Below, in pieces: positions 19,389 to 28,909 of a stretch of 58,258 bases of DNA (positions are counted from its first letter, which is position 1; every line of letters begins with the position of its first letter). Made by a program: the position numbers and the translations under genes. The DNA is from Planctomycetota bacterium. Lineage in GTDB: Bacteria > Planctomycetota > Planctomycetia > JALXBF01. The notes beneath the pieces are model-generated. The model was not told the origin of the DNA and did no database searches. It was given only the letters and a program-made list of their open reading frames with translations. Location of the stretch: NCBI GenBank assembly GCA_026991575.1, contig JALXBF010000096.1, positions 1 to 58,258 on the forward strand. The letters run 5' to 3'.

Positions 19389-20375
19389 ATGGACGGGGAC
19401 CGTTCCGTCGTTGCCACATGCAACCGTGCGGCAAGCGTCCGGTGGTTGTTCATTGTCGGATGCCCAAAGTGCGGCACTACCGCCCTGCACACGCTTCTTT
19501 CGCGACATCCTCTTATCGATGGCTCCCGCCCGAAGGAGCCACACTACTGGTGCGTGGACTTCCACCGGCTAAGCGACGACTACCACGGCGACCGCGTCTT
19601 TTTCTCCGTCCGGCGGTGGGACCAATACATGGCATGTTTTCGCGCCCTGGGGCCCGAGCGGCTGGCACTGGATAGCAGCACGTCGTACCTGCGTTCGGAG
19701 CGCGCCCCGGTGTTGGTCGCGGAGCGATGCCCGGACGCCCGGGTTATCATCTGCCTGCGCGATCCAAAACGGGTACTCGTATCACTGCATAAGGAGTTCT
19801 TAAGAGACGGCTATGAGTCGATCCCGGAGCCGATAGCGGCGATTGAAGCATCGTCGATCAGAGCCAGAGGAGAGCAGGCATCGGAGGCTGCCCCGTTCCC
19901 CGCATGGCTCGACTATTGGGCGTGGGTCGACTGGCCGGCGCAGATCCAGCGCTGGATGGACGCAGTTGGTCCGGACCGTGTGTACGTGGTCATCCAGGAG
20001 GAGTTTGCCGGTGAGAACGCTTGCACCGTGCGCCGGCTCCTGGCATGGCTGGGGCTTCCGGAGCTGCGTCTGGACCACGGTCACCGTCCGGTGAACACGT
20101 ACGCAGCCCGACGGCCGGCACGCTGGGCACGGCTGCTGCTGCGACCGCGGGTGCGTGCGATGGTGCGCCAGCTGGTGCCGCCCACAGCATACGACGTCGT
20201 GTGGGCGTGGGCATCGCGACTGCTTACGCGACCGGTCGACGACCGCACCAGGCAACGCGAGCAGCTGGCGGTCGCCGAGGTGGCAAGCGCGTTTGCCACG
20301 CGGATCGGGGACCTCGTTGCCGCAACCTCTGAACTGCTTAAGCGCGACCTCGCGGCGCTGTGGGGGTATCGGTAA
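19389..20375 (+). CDS. PAPS-dependent sulfotransferase
   Basis: A 328-residue protein starting MDGDRSVVAT, with AGGAGC 5 nt upstream. The 5'-phosphosulfate-binding loop is clear: WLFIVGCPKCGTTALHTLL at 19-37 (Lys27 in PKxGTT). The 3'-phosphate-binding element RVIICLRDPKRVLVSLHKEF at 118-137 contains the Arg124 and Ser132 equivalents. KEPHYW after the P-loop is typical of sulfotransferases acting on carbohydrates (Sulfotransfer_1/3 type). No signal peptide was seen, so it is cytoplasmic. In this neighbourhood it probably sulfates a polysaccharide or lipid. Its stop lies 2 nt before a possible GTG start of the next gene, so the two are likely co-expressed. Confidence 0.92.
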   Translation: MDGDRSVVATCNRAASVRWLFIVGCPKCGTTALHTLLSRHPLIDGSRPKEPHYWCVDFHRLSDDYHGDRVFFSVRRWDQYMACFRALGPERLALDSSTSYLRSERAPVLVAERCPDARVIICLRDPKRVLVSLHKEFLRDGYESIPEPIAAIEASSIRARGEQASEAAPFPAWLDYWAWVDWPAQIQRWMDAVGPDRVYVVIQEEFAGENACTVRRLLAWLGLPELRLDHGHRPVNTYAARRPARWARLLLRPRVRAMVRQLVPPTAYDVVWAWASRLLTRPVDDRTRQREQLAVAEVASAFATRIGDLVAATSELLKRDLAALWGYR

Positions 20376-20377
20376 CC

Positions 20378-21382
20378 GTGCCGTCGGAGCTGTCGGCCCG
20401 ACAATGTGGGCTTCCATTGCACCGGCTCGACCGTGGCCGGAGCCGAGCCGCTCAGACCCCACCGCGCCAGGCGGCCCAACCGCCAAGCGAGGAAAACGGT
20501 GCTGCCACCGTCCGCTGCGGGGGGAACGGGTGGAAGTGGGGAAGGCCCTTTCTAAGGTTGTTGTGCGTTGTGGCCGTGTTGACCCTCCTGGTGCAGCTGC
20601 GGCCGGGAAGGGCAATCGATACCGTAAGGCGTGTCGATCTGTCCAGGTGCCTGGCTGCATCCGCCGCGCTGGTTCTGGCCCAGGCGCTAGGGGCCGTCGC
20701 CTGGCACTTCTGCTTCCGCGCAGCGGGTGCATCAAGCCCGGCACCATTAGAGCTTGTCCGATGCTTTTACGTCAGTATCGGATTCGGCGCTGTGACGCCG
20801 GCGTCCGTCGGAGGGGATGCGTACCGGCTTGTAGTCACGCGACGCCTCGGCGCCAGTCTTTCGTCTGGTCTGCGGATCTCGCTCTACCAGCGTGTCTTCA
20901 GCCTGGCGGGGGCTGCCGCAGTAGCCTGCCCGGCGTTGGTGTTCCTGCCGGTAGGTGCGCGGGGCCCGTTGGTTGCCCTGTCGCTTGGCTCGGTGCTAGC
21001 CTTGCCGGTGCTTCTGGTGCTATTGACGCGCGCACCCGGCTTAGGCCGCGGCAAAGCGTTCCTGTTGGCAACACTGGCTGCGGTCGCCTCCGTTGTGCAC
21101 CACGCTGCGTGCACCTTTAGCCTGGGGGTGGTGGCAGCGGCCGTCATGCCCGATGCGCCAGCTGCCACATTGTGGTCATGGGTCAGTGTGGCTCGCCTCA
21201 TCGGCATGCTTGCGCCAGTCCCCGGAGCGGCAGGCATTCTCGAGAGCGCCTACGCGTACATGGGGCGATGGGCCGGGGCACCGCTTGAAGCAGGACTTGT
21301 CGTCGCTGCAGCCCAGCGGATCGCCTTGTTCACGATTGCGGTCGTGGCCCTGTTCATCCAGCCTCGAGACGCGTCGCGGTGA
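20378..21382 (+). CDS. LPG_synthase_TM-like (AglD/UPF0104) integral membrane protein
   Basis: About 334 residues from a GTG at 20378, 2 nt after the sulfotransferase stop. An in-frame GTG at 20360 that overlaps the stop is the alternative. The first ~50 residues are hydrophilic and low in homology-like features. Eight or so hydrophobic helices follow, starting FLRLLCVVAVLTLLVQL. FYVSIGFGAVTPASVGGDAYRLV is the hallmark loop of the lysylphosphatidylglycerol-synthase transmembrane/AglD family (N/T-P-x-x-x-G-x-D). These proteins are often found in polysaccharide and glycolipid clusters as putative flippases or lipid-modifying factors; substrate unknown. The start is uncertain. Confidence 0.8.
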   Translation: MPSELSARQCGLPLHRLDRGRSRAAQTPPRQAAQPPSEENGAATVRCGGNGWKWGRPFLRLLCVVAVLTLLVQLRPGRAIDTVRRVDLSRCLAASAALVLAQALGAVAWHFCFRAAGASSPAPLELVRCFYVSIGFGAVTPASVGGDAYRLVVTRRLGASLSSGLRISLYQRVFSLAGAAAVACPALVFLPVGARGPLVALSLGSVLALPVLLVLLTRAPGLGRGKAFLLATLAAVASVVHHAACTFSLGVVAAAVMPDAPAATLWSWVSVARLIGMLAPVPGAAGILESAYAYMGRWAGAPLEAGLVVAAAQRIALFTIAVVALFIQPRDASR

Positions 21383-21945
21383 GTGCAGGCAATCTGTTCG
21401 AGTCCGCCTTCGATGCGGCCCGGGCAAGGCTTCTTGTTCGGCGCTGCTGACTAACGCGACGGTCCAGCCATTTCCTGCCGGATCGAACAACAGCTTCACC
21501 ATTCCTGGCCCGTATCTGCACATCGATTGGGTGCGCGGTAAGGCCGCGGCCGGAGCCGGGACGCTATTCGCAACGTGCCTTGCCGTAACAGGCTGCGTTT
21601 GCCTTTGGGCCAAGTGGATGCTACGGTTGCTTGGTTCGAGGTGGTGGCCCGACCGGGCGCCAGTAAACAGACGGGCCAACTGCCAGCTGCCGCCAGACGC
21701 TGTAGCTGCGGGGACAGGCCGGCGATCTCGCTGGCCGTGGATCCGTGCACGCGATGTGGCGAGGCGGCGTGAACCTGCCCGCCCGACCGTTCCGCGACCG
21801 CACGTCTGGTAGCACGAGTAGCTTGCCCGGAAACGCTCCCCTGGGGACGGCGCCCGGATGCGCTACTGATCTCGGCTGCTGAGAGGGTGAATCGTTCGCC
21901 TTCCGATACGTTGGGTTCCCTTGACAAGCCGGCGGAGGAACAGTC
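21383..21945. other. Intergenic region (563 bp)
   Basis: No gene was recognised. Short frames on both strands have no recognisable domains or ribosome binding sites. The last bases hold GGAGGA six bases before the GTG of the chemoreceptor gene. Confidence 0.5.
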
Positions 21946-23298
21946 GTGAAAGCCACCCCGAAGCATGTGTCCACTGCGCGCGGCCGCCAAGCTCAATCCA
22001 GCCTCTGTGGTCGTGCGCTGCGTAAGTTTGCCTGCCAGATTCTTGAGTTCCTGCCCGTCAACGTCATGATTGCCGATACCAAGTTTCGGCTGCGATACTT
22101 GAACCCCGCTGCGCTGAGAGCCTTTGACCAGATCCGCCACCTGCTGCCAGTTCCGCCGGAACGGATGGTGGGCACGACGATCGATGTCTTCCATCGAGAC
22201 CCGGCTCGGGTGCGCCGGATCCTGGGCGACCCGGCGAATCTGCCATACTCTACTCAGTTCAAGATCGGCGACGAGATCATCGCGCAGACGGTACATCCCC
22301 TGTACGACTCCCTCGGCCGCGTGGCCGGCTACGTGTCGATCTGGCGACTTGCTACTGAGGAGGTGCGGGCCGAACAGTACCGGCAGACGCTCGGGCAAGT
22401 GTTGGAACGAATCGCGCATCTGGCACACATGACGACCGAAGAATTGGGGGCGGTCAGCCGCCAGATGTCCGACAATGCTGCCAAGACCTCGGAACAGGCG
22501 GCTCTTCTGTCGAGTTCCGCGCAAGAAATCAGCGCCAGCACGGATGCCGTGGCCGCGGCCGTTGAGGAGATGCGCACCAGTATCGGCGAAGTGGCACGCA
22601 GCGCGAACGAGTCCACGGAGGTGGCCAAAGAGGCCGTGGAAGTGGTCGAACAAACGGCCCAGACCGTCTCACGACTGGGACAGTCCAGCGGTGAGATCGG
22701 AGAGGTGGTCCGGTTAATCACGTCGATCGCGCAACAGACGAGCCTGCTGGCGCTGAACGCCACCATCGAGGCTGCCCGTGCTGGCGAGGCTGGAAAGGGC
22801 TTTGCCGTGGTGGCCACGGAGGTCAAGGAGCTTGCGAAGGAGACTGCTGAGGCGACCGAGAAGATCGGTGAAAAAGTGCACGGTATCCAACAGGCCGCGC
22901 AGGGAACCGTGCACGCGATGGACCGGATCTGCAGCGTTATCCGCCGCGTGAACGATGCTCTGGTGACCATTGCCAGCGCTGTCGAAGAGCAGAGTGCCAC
23001 GGTCGAAGAGATTAGCCAGAACGTCAGCCAGGCAGCGGCCGGAACGAGTGAGGTTGCCACTCACTCTGCTTCCGTTGCCGAATTGGCCGAGAGCACTAGC
23101 CAGGCGACGGAGAGCGTTCTCAAAGCGGCCGCACGGCTTGCGGACGCCGCTCAAGAAATCGACACGCTGCTACGCAACGGCGAATGGCACACCCACGGTA
23201 CGCAAGCGACCTCGATGAGTCGCCCCGCCATCCAGTCGCGAGGCGATACGGTGCAGTCCACTCCGTCGCAACACGAGTTGACTGCCACGGCCGGCTGA
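21946..23298 (+). CDS. Soluble methyl-accepting chemotaxis-type protein with PAS domain
   Basis: A 450-residue protein with a GTG start behind GGAGGA (6 nt spacing). Residues ~30-135 form a PAS-like sensor ([20 protein letters not shown], then [20 protein letters not shown]). Residues ~150-430 are the heptad-rich signalling antiparallel coiled coil. The conserved hairpin tip reads [19 protein letters not shown] at 272-290. No transmembrane helix is present, so it senses cytoplasmic signals, perhaps via a bound cofactor or ligand in the PAS domain. No cheA, cheW, cheR or other chemotaxis gene lies nearby, so the partner kinase is encoded elsewhere. It could feed motility or a chemosensory pathway controlling surface behaviour. 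Confidence 0.95.
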   Translation: MKATPKHVSTARGRQAQSSLCGRALRKFACQILEFLPVNVMIADTKFRLRYLNPAALRAFDQIRHLLPVPPERMVGTTIDVFHRDPARVRRILGDPANLPYSTQFKIGDEIIAQTVHPLYDSLGRVAGYVSIWRLATEEVRAEQYRQTLGQVLERIAHLAHMTTEELGAVSRQMSDNAAKTSEQAALLSSSAQEISASTDAVAAAVEEMRTSIGEVARSANESTEVAKEAVEVVEQTAQTVSRLGQSSGEIGEVVRLITSIAQQTSLLALNATIEAARAGEAGKGFAVVATEVKELAKETAEATEKIGEKVHGIQQAAQGTVHAMDRICSVIRRVNDALVTIASAVEEQSATVEEISQNVSQAAAGTSEVATHSASVAELAESTSQATESVLKAAARLADAAQEIDTLLRNGEWHTHGTQATSMSRPAIQSRGDTVQSTPSQHELTATAG

Positions 23299-24323
23299 CG
23301 CCAAGGTTCTATCAAACCCCCTGCCGAATTGACGGACAACCGTTCGCAGGATCGCCGGCTGCTCGCGCGTGGGTCGTCTGAACCGAACCAGGCGGCTGGC
23401 CCGAGCCCGGGGATCGCTCTACTGCTACCGTCCCTGCGGCAACGTGCCGCGGTCGCGCTCTTAGCTAGCCAGATGCGTGGCAAGGGGATCGGGCCGGTTG
23501 CCGTGCGCGTGCGGAGGACAGACCCGGCGACGATCCCCGGCGAAGCGTGCCATCGACGCACCGTTTGGCCGCCAACAAGTGTTGCGTCTCCGAACAGGGC
23601 CCGCCACCCCCCGGCTAGGCTATCATGGTGGCTCGGGGACTTGGCAGAGCGAACGGGCGTGGTGTGCGCCAGCAATTCGCATCCGGTTTCTCGCTCCGGT
23701 CGAGTCGTCGTGCAGTGGGGAACCGGCCAATCGTTGACCGCCTCCGCCTTCTGTGCGCGCGGCACTGCTACGAGCGTGCAATGGACATGTGCTCTTCGGC
23801 AACCCGCGAGTGCCGCTCTCAGCGAAGGGGGGCGGGCACGCCAGTACGTTGAGCGGCCGCGCCAGCTTGGTACCAACGCGGCCAAGATCGAACGGCAGCC
23901 ACGCCGGTAGCGGTGCATCAGCCGGTCTTGACCGCCAGGAGCGGCGATCTGGTGCCTGCAGGCGGCAATAATCAGCAAATGCGCGACACCAGCGTACGCG
24001 ACCACCTACCAGCGGAACTGAGGTATGGTCGAGCTGGTGAGCGACACCGTGGGGCCTCAGAGCTAGCTCCATCGGTATCGCTCATCGGCTTGCCGACGAG
24101 CTCGTTAGCACTCAGCGAGCAGTCGAGGCCCGAAAATCTGGCAGAGAATAGTCGTCCGTCGCCTACTTCAGGAGCAGCTTGCCTGTCCCTCCGCCGATGC
24201 TGGTGTCGGGGTGACCTACGGCCACGCTGGTCGACGCAGGGCGGAACGTCCGAACTGGAATCACTCAGCCACTGGTTCGCCGGGCTCGTAATTGCAAAGT
24301 GACTCTGGGGAGGAGCCGGACGG
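23299..24323. other. Long gene-poor region (1.0 kb)
   Basis: Open frames exist on both strands but show no protein-like periodicity, domain or good start. No tRNA, repeat or terminator was recognised. The right end carries GGGGAGGAG eight bases before the ATG at 24324. Confidence 0.5.
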
Positions 24324-25589
24324 ATGAAACGGCTGAATGGGCTGGAAGCTATTGTTGCGGTGGCGTCCATCCACGCGACGCTTACGGCTCTGGCCGCGGC
24401 CGAACCGGCCTGGGGGCCAGGCGTTGCGCCAGGGCCGCCCGCGATTGCAGCCAGTTTCCGTGACGCGTTGCGCCGGGCACTGACGCCGGACGACGTCCGC
24501 TGGCTGCGTCATGCGACGATCAAGCAGTTGAACGGCTGCCAAGTCCGGGCAAAGGGGGGCATTTGGGTCTATACGCCTGACGGTCGTGGACACTACCGGG
24601 CGCTCTGGACGCGGGATTTTGCCTACATGATGCTGTACGCCGGGGAGCTGATTCCGGCGGCCGACGCCCTGGCCTGTATTGAGTACCTGCTGGCTGGCCA
24701 ACGGGCCGATGGCTGTATCCCGGATCGGGTCGACCCGGCAGGGAGACCGATCTACAGCCCCGGGCCGCCCAACGGGCCGCTTGCCGACCACGCGTTGGAC
24801 AACGGACCGTTCATGGCGATTCTCGTGTCCGCTTACGTTGAGAAGACGGGCGATCTGGATTCGTTTCGCCGGTGGCAGCCGGCGCTGCGCCGCGCGCTGG
24901 ACTTCGTCCGCCGTGCAGACAACGGCCTGGTCTACAATCCACCGGATGACCCGCAGTGCCCATACGGCTTTACCGACACCGTTGCTAAGACAGGGCACCT
25001 CTTGTTTTCCTCTTTGCTGTATTACGACGCCTGCCGCCGTCTTGCCCGCCTGTGTCGTGCGGCCAGCTGTGGCGACCCGGACGAATACGAGCGACGAGCT
25101 GCGTTGATTCGCCGCAACGTCCGCATCCTGTGGGACAAGCAGGCGGGCATGTTCTGGGCCGCTGACCAGCACTGCAAGCAGATCGACATCTGGGGCAGTG
25201 CCCTTGCTGTGACCGTTGGCTGCGCTCGACGAGCCCAGGCGGATCGGATCGCCAGTTATCTGGTCCGGCACTACAAAGGAATCATCCAGCACGGCCACGT
25301 CCGCCACCTGCCACCCGACGAGTACTGGCATCGCTTCCTGACGCCCAAGCCGGTGCGGCCGGGCACGTATCACAACGGCGCGTACTGGGCGGTGCCGGTT
25401 GCCTGGGTCGCCCCCGTCGTCGCGCGGCGGGACCCGGCGCTGGCCGCGCGGATGGTACGCGAGGCAATCGCGTACTTCCGCCGGTATGGCATCTACGAGT
25501 GCATCAACGGCCGGTACCGCAAACTGCCCAACTGTGTCGTTAGCGCTACGAACGTGTATGGCCTCGTACGCGATCTCTTCAAACATTAG
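24324..25589 (+). CDS. Secreted six-hairpin (alpha/alpha)6-barrel glycosidase-like protein
   Basis: A 421-residue protein starting MKRLNGLEAIVAVASIHATL. GGGGAGGAG lies 8 nt upstream. The first ~26 residues form a signal peptide ending LAAAE. The mature protein shows the repeated helical-hairpin pattern of six-hairpin glycosidases (GH63/GH15/GH37-like): WTRDFAYMMLYAGELIP at 95-111, PADALACIEYLLAGQRADGCIPD, LDNGPFMAILVSAYVEKTGD, FTDTVAKTGHLLFSSLLYYDA, and IDIWGSALAV. Conserved Asp/Glu in WTRDF and DNGPF are candidate catalytic or substrate residues. It probably hydrolyses a glycan outside the cytoplasm. The substrate class cannot be fixed by eye. Confidence 0.85.
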   Translation: MKRLNGLEAIVAVASIHATLTALAAAEPAWGPGVAPGPPAIAASFRDALRRALTPDDVRWLRHATIKQLNGCQVRAKGGIWVYTPDGRGHYRALWTRDFAYMMLYAGELIPAADALACIEYLLAGQRADGCIPDRVDPAGRPIYSPGPPNGPLADHALDNGPFMAILVSAYVEKTGDLDSFRRWQPALRRALDFVRRADNGLVYNPPDDPQCPYGFTDTVAKTGHLLFSSLLYYDACRRLARLCRAASCGDPDEYERRAALIRRNVRILWDKQAGMFWAADQHCKQIDIWGSALAVTVGCARRAQADRIASYLVRHYKGIIQHGHVRHLPPDEYWHRFLTPKPVRPGTYHNGAYWAVPVAWVAPVVARRDPALAARMVREAIAYFRRYGIYECINGRYRKLPNCVVSATNVYGLVRDLFKH

Positions 25590-26203
25590 CATCTCCTGCT
25601 ACCTGGCGGCCTTCGGACAACCGGCTGCTTTGCGTCATAACGCAGCCAACTCGCGACGGTTGGGACGGATCGAACCCTCAGCTCGTTTGCCGTACCGGTC
25701 TGCACAGATCGACCGCCAAAGGAACGCTGTTCCACCTCCCGGTGGTTTGATCGAGAAGTCCATACGCGTCCTTTGAGGTCCGATCCGGAATTACGGCCGG
25801 CCCGGCTCGTTGCAGGGAAGGCTGCCAACGGACCATGCGCCACTCGTCCGGCTTCGTTGAGGAAACACAGGGGGGGCTAACTCAGGTGCACGCGTGTCCG
25901 GCCGTAACTGCGCCACCCATCCTACCTGCTTACGAACGTTGTTCGGGCGACCCGGATCTTGGTGAGCTTGCCGGGCAACTGCGCCCCGGTGGTCCTTCTG
26001 CTCACTTCAACAAGCTACCCCGTGATCGTTCGCCGCAGATCGGAGCGGTTCATGCGCTCTAGACCCCGCCGACCAGACCGGGCGTCAAGAGCCTGCGCAC
26101 CGCGACCATTGGGCGTTGCCGCATGACCGACCGTGTGTCAGGAAACCGGCTGCTCAGGCGTAGGTCGTATGGAGTGACCAGCTAAACCGTGCCGGAGGCA
26201 AGC
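25590..26203. other. Intergenic region (614 bp)
   Basis: No gene, RNA or repeat was recognised. It ends with GGAGG five bases before the ATG of the first nuclease-like gene. It marks the start of the gene-poor accessory stretch that contains the CRISPR locus. Confidence 0.5.
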
Positions 26204-26974
26204 ATGACGATCACAGCAGGTCGCTGCCAGTATGGGTTGTTGGAAGCGGTGGCACCAAACCATCCGCTTTGTCGGCGGATTCAGATGGGCGGTTTGAGGG
26301 TGGCCGTGGCCCAGCATCTGTTGCCCAGGAACCGAGATGCGGTGTGGGTCACCTGCCGCATCGGTACCGAGTACGCAAGGAATCAGCTGCTTCAGGAAGT
26401 GTTTTACGCCTGGCGGCTCCCCATGTCGTGTCATCCGGACGTTGGCTACCAGGTGGTCATAAGCCGCTACCCGGACCAGCAGGTGCGGCGTACGGCAGAG
26501 CTGCTTCTGCGTGCTCAGCGGGCGGGGCTTCTTGGTGCTTATGCCGTCGAGATGCGCCCCAGCGGCTGGATAGTCCGGGCGCTGCGCGATTGCGCGAGCC
26601 GACGCTACTTCCTCGGGCAGTGGCTCGAGCTGTTTGCACTAATCGTCGCTTCCCGGCTAGTACGTGCTCGCTGCCCTGGGTTACCCGAGCCGCTCACTCG
26701 GGTCGTCGTGGCCGACGAGCTCGGCAACGCGGTGCGTGAGCTGGACGTTGTCGTGCCCCTTCCGGATGGCAAGCTCCTGATTGTGGAGGCCAAGGCGGGG
26801 TTCAACGATGAGGGGGACAGACAGCTTAGCGACGCGGCGACGCGCTGGCGGCTGAAGCGATCGCATGCGGTGTTACTGCAGCCGGGGGGGAGGACCCGCA
26901 TACACGATCAGTACATCGTTATGGGACCGCGCGCCTATGTCCTGCATCTGCGAACTGTTCTGACCACACCCTGA
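26204..26974 (+). CDS. PD-(D/E)XK nuclease-like protein resembling Card1/DUF1887, copy 1
   Basis: A 256-residue protein starting MTITAGRCQY, with GGAGG 5 nt upstream. The C-terminal half has the nuclease-type triad pattern: GQWLE (Glu142), ELDVVV (Asp181), and 14 residues later LLIVEAKAG (Glu195-x-Lys197). This arrangement matches the endonuclease domain of the DUF1887/Card1-Can2 family, where GxWLE, E-x-D-V and ECK occur in the same order. The N-terminal ~130 residues (HPLCRR, DAVWVTCRIGTEYARNQLLQ, YAWRL) are strongly conserved with the next gene, but I see no CARF-type Rossmann signature there. Conserved cysteines occur at 23, 51 and 157. It is soluble. It sits 3.5 kb from the CRISPR array on the opposite strand. 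Nuclease activity is inferred from motifs only; an effector role in defence is inferred from location. Confidence 0.78.
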   Translation: MTITAGRCQYGLLEAVAPNHPLCRRIQMGGLRVAVAQHLLPRNRDAVWVTCRIGTEYARNQLLQEVFYAWRLPMSCHPDVGYQVVISRYPDQQVRRTAELLLRAQRAGLLGAYAVEMRPSGWIVRALRDCASRRYFLGQWLELFALIVASRLVRARCPGLPEPLTRVVVADELGNAVRELDVVVPLPDGKLLIVEAKAGFNDEGDRQLSDAATRWRLKRSHAVLLQPGGRTRIHDQYIVMGPRAYVLHLRTVLTTP

Positions 26975-27153
26975 TCAATCCGTCGTTTGTTGGTCCGTTC
27001 CGAGGCGAACGAGGGGTTGGTGGCCGACGGTGGCCGCCTGGGATCGGGGTGAGCGCGTGGCGGTCTCACCGGTCCCGGGCCGACGCCTGCGGCGTGCTGA
27101 TGCAGCCACCGATTGTCAGAGTTTGCGATCGGAGCGCGTTGATAGGGTGTCGT

Positions 27154-27969
27154 ATGGCGTGGGAAGTAAGTGTGCGACTGTCGAGGTACGCCGTGGCAGG
27201 ACAGCGAGAGTATGGGTTGATCGAGCGGGTTCCGTACGAGCACCCGCTGTGTCGGCGACTGCAGTTGGGGCAGTTGTCCGTCTCGGAGGCCTGGCGGTTG
27301 AATCCCAGCAACCGCGCAGCCGTCTCGGTAACCTGTCGGCTAAGCATCGGGTACGAACAGAACAAGCTGCTCCAGGATCTGCTGTATGCCTGGCGCTTGC
27401 TCGCACCGCATGCATCAGATCCAAACGCGGAGATCGTCATTCGCCCAGCCCGCTACCCGCGTGAGCAGGTGGCGCAGGCCTTCCAGCTGCTGGTGCGTGC
27501 CCGACAGGCCCGGCTGATGTCCAAGCAGCCGATCCGGTTCAGGCAGGAGGGTTGGCGTGTCCGACCGATCGCGCACGTCCAAACTCGGTCCTACTTCACG
27601 GGACGATGGCTGGAACTGTTTGCTCTGATCGGGGCGTGGCTTGTGCACCGCGTCCGCTGTCGTGAGCTGCCGGAGCCGTTAGGGCGGGTCGTGATCAATG
27701 GCGCGGGCGGCGAAGCTGCTTGCGAGTTCGACGTCGTGGTGCCAATGCCCAATGGGAAGTTCGTCTTTGTGGAGGCGAAGACGGGGGCGGCTCCTGGTGC
27801 AGGCGGCAAGCTGGCTGAAGCGGCATCGCGTTGGGGAGTTGGCAGGAGGTATGCCGTGTTGCTGAAGCCGAGCGGAGAGCCCCAGATCTACGACAACTAC
27901 ATTGCGATGGGACCACGCCATTACATCGGCTACCTGAAGATGCTCGTCAGCCGAACTTCTAGCCAGTAA
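27154..27969 (+). CDS. PD-(D/E)XK nuclease-like protein resembling Card1/DUF1887, copy 2
   Basis: A 271-residue protein if read from ATG 27154 (MAWEVSVRLS). The frame is open from 27049 and an internal GTG is also possible, so the start is uncertain. It is a paralogue of the preceding gene, with about half of residues identical by eye. Shared blocks: YGL.E.V, HPLCRR.Q, VTCR, NKLLQ/NQLLQ, YAWRL, RWLELFALI and LPEPL.RVV. Nuclease motifs are intact: GRWLE (Glu154), EFDVVV (Asp193), FVEAKTG (Glu207-x-Lys209), with the same 14-residue Asp-Glu spacing as copy 1. The C-terminal IYDNYIAMGPRHYI matches IHDQYIVMGPRAYV of copy 1. The tandem arrangement suggests duplication followed by divergence, perhaps forming a heterodimer. 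Confidence 0.75.
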   Translation: MAWEVSVRLSRYAVAGQREYGLIERVPYEHPLCRRLQLGQLSVSEAWRLNPSNRAAVSVTCRLSIGYEQNKLLQDLLYAWRLLAPHASDPNAEIVIRPARYPREQVAQAFQLLVRARQARLMSKQPIRFRQEGWRVRPIAHVQTRSYFTGRWLELFALIGAWLVHRVRCRELPEPLGRVVINGAGGEAACEFDVVVPMPNGKFVFVEAKTGAAPGAGGKLAEAASRWGVGRRYAVLLKPSGEPQIYDNYIAMGPRHYIGYLKMLVSRTSSQ

Positions 27970-28909
27970 ACGCAGCCCCCAACCCGCGTAGAGCGTGCGG
28001 GCGGTGCCCGGCGCGGCACTGAACCACGCCATAGCGTCCTGCCAGAGGGTGCCGGCGTAACCTGGTCGTTTGCGCCCGCCACCAACGCGGCCCACGGTGT
28101 AACAACGTCCGTGCTCAACCCAGCCAGCGAGGCCGAGGCGAGACGAAATCAGGGTCTCTCTGCACGGTTTGTGCCACGTGGCAATGTGCCTTGGGGTACG
28201 TGTCACACGCACTGCTAGCTCGCTGTCGGTTCGTTTGCCGGCCGTGCGGCTCGTAGAGCGGTCCAGCCAGCGCGCGCGGTCGATATGAGCTCTTGCCAGG
28301 CCGCCCGTGCTGTCCGGCCGACCCTTCGGGCCGGAGGCCGGTGATCTCCTCAATCGCCCATCCCGGCGGAGAGCCGGCATTAACGCGTGTGGACCTCTAT
28401 CCACGCTAGCCGCGCAAGCTTACGCACGATGCCAGCAGCGCTGCCAATGACCAAGCGACGCCACTGGATAACGCGAGGCATGTCCTCAGCTGCCTTGCGC
28501 CGCGCCGGGGGGCTTCTGAACGGTCTGCGGGCCGTGGTCCGTCCGCCTCCCATTGGCGGACTGACGGTTCGTGGGCCGATGCAGGCACGCCGGGCCGGTG
28601 CTTCGTGCGGGGACCGCGGGAACAAATCTGGGAGCTGTGCGTCTTTCCAATAAAGCACAGGGTCGACGTACGGGATCGTTCCGGACAGCGCGATGGTACG
28701 TCGCTTACTTCGCACCAACCAGTGCCCTTCTCACACGGCCCAGCCGACGGTCACGCGTGCTCGTGCCGCCGCCGGCGCCTTCCCAGCGTGGCCTTCGGCC
28801 GCCGCGGCTGACTGAGCCGACCTGCAGCCGCTACGCCTTGCTCTTCCCGGATTCCTTTCGCTGCTGGTTTTCTGAACGTTTACTTGCTACCCGTGGAGCT
28901 GTATCGGTG
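27970..28909. other. Long gene-poor region (940 bp)
   Basis: No convincing gene was seen on either strand. Frames here are rich in Arg, Pro and Ala as expected from random GC-rich DNA. No tRNA or repeat was recognised. The frame of the next gene is open from 28571, but the part before 28910 lacks coding character. Confidence 0.5.

Noticed and set aside
21496-23060. Long minus-strand frames opposite the chemoreceptor gene
   Set aside because: They are antisense shadows of a well-supported methyl-accepting protein; their translations show no domain.
23151-24005. Open frames on both strands in the 23.3-24.3 kb gap
   Set aside because: They are low-complexity Arg/Pro/Ala-rich translations without ribosome binding sites or recognisable domains, as expected by chance in GC-rich DNA.
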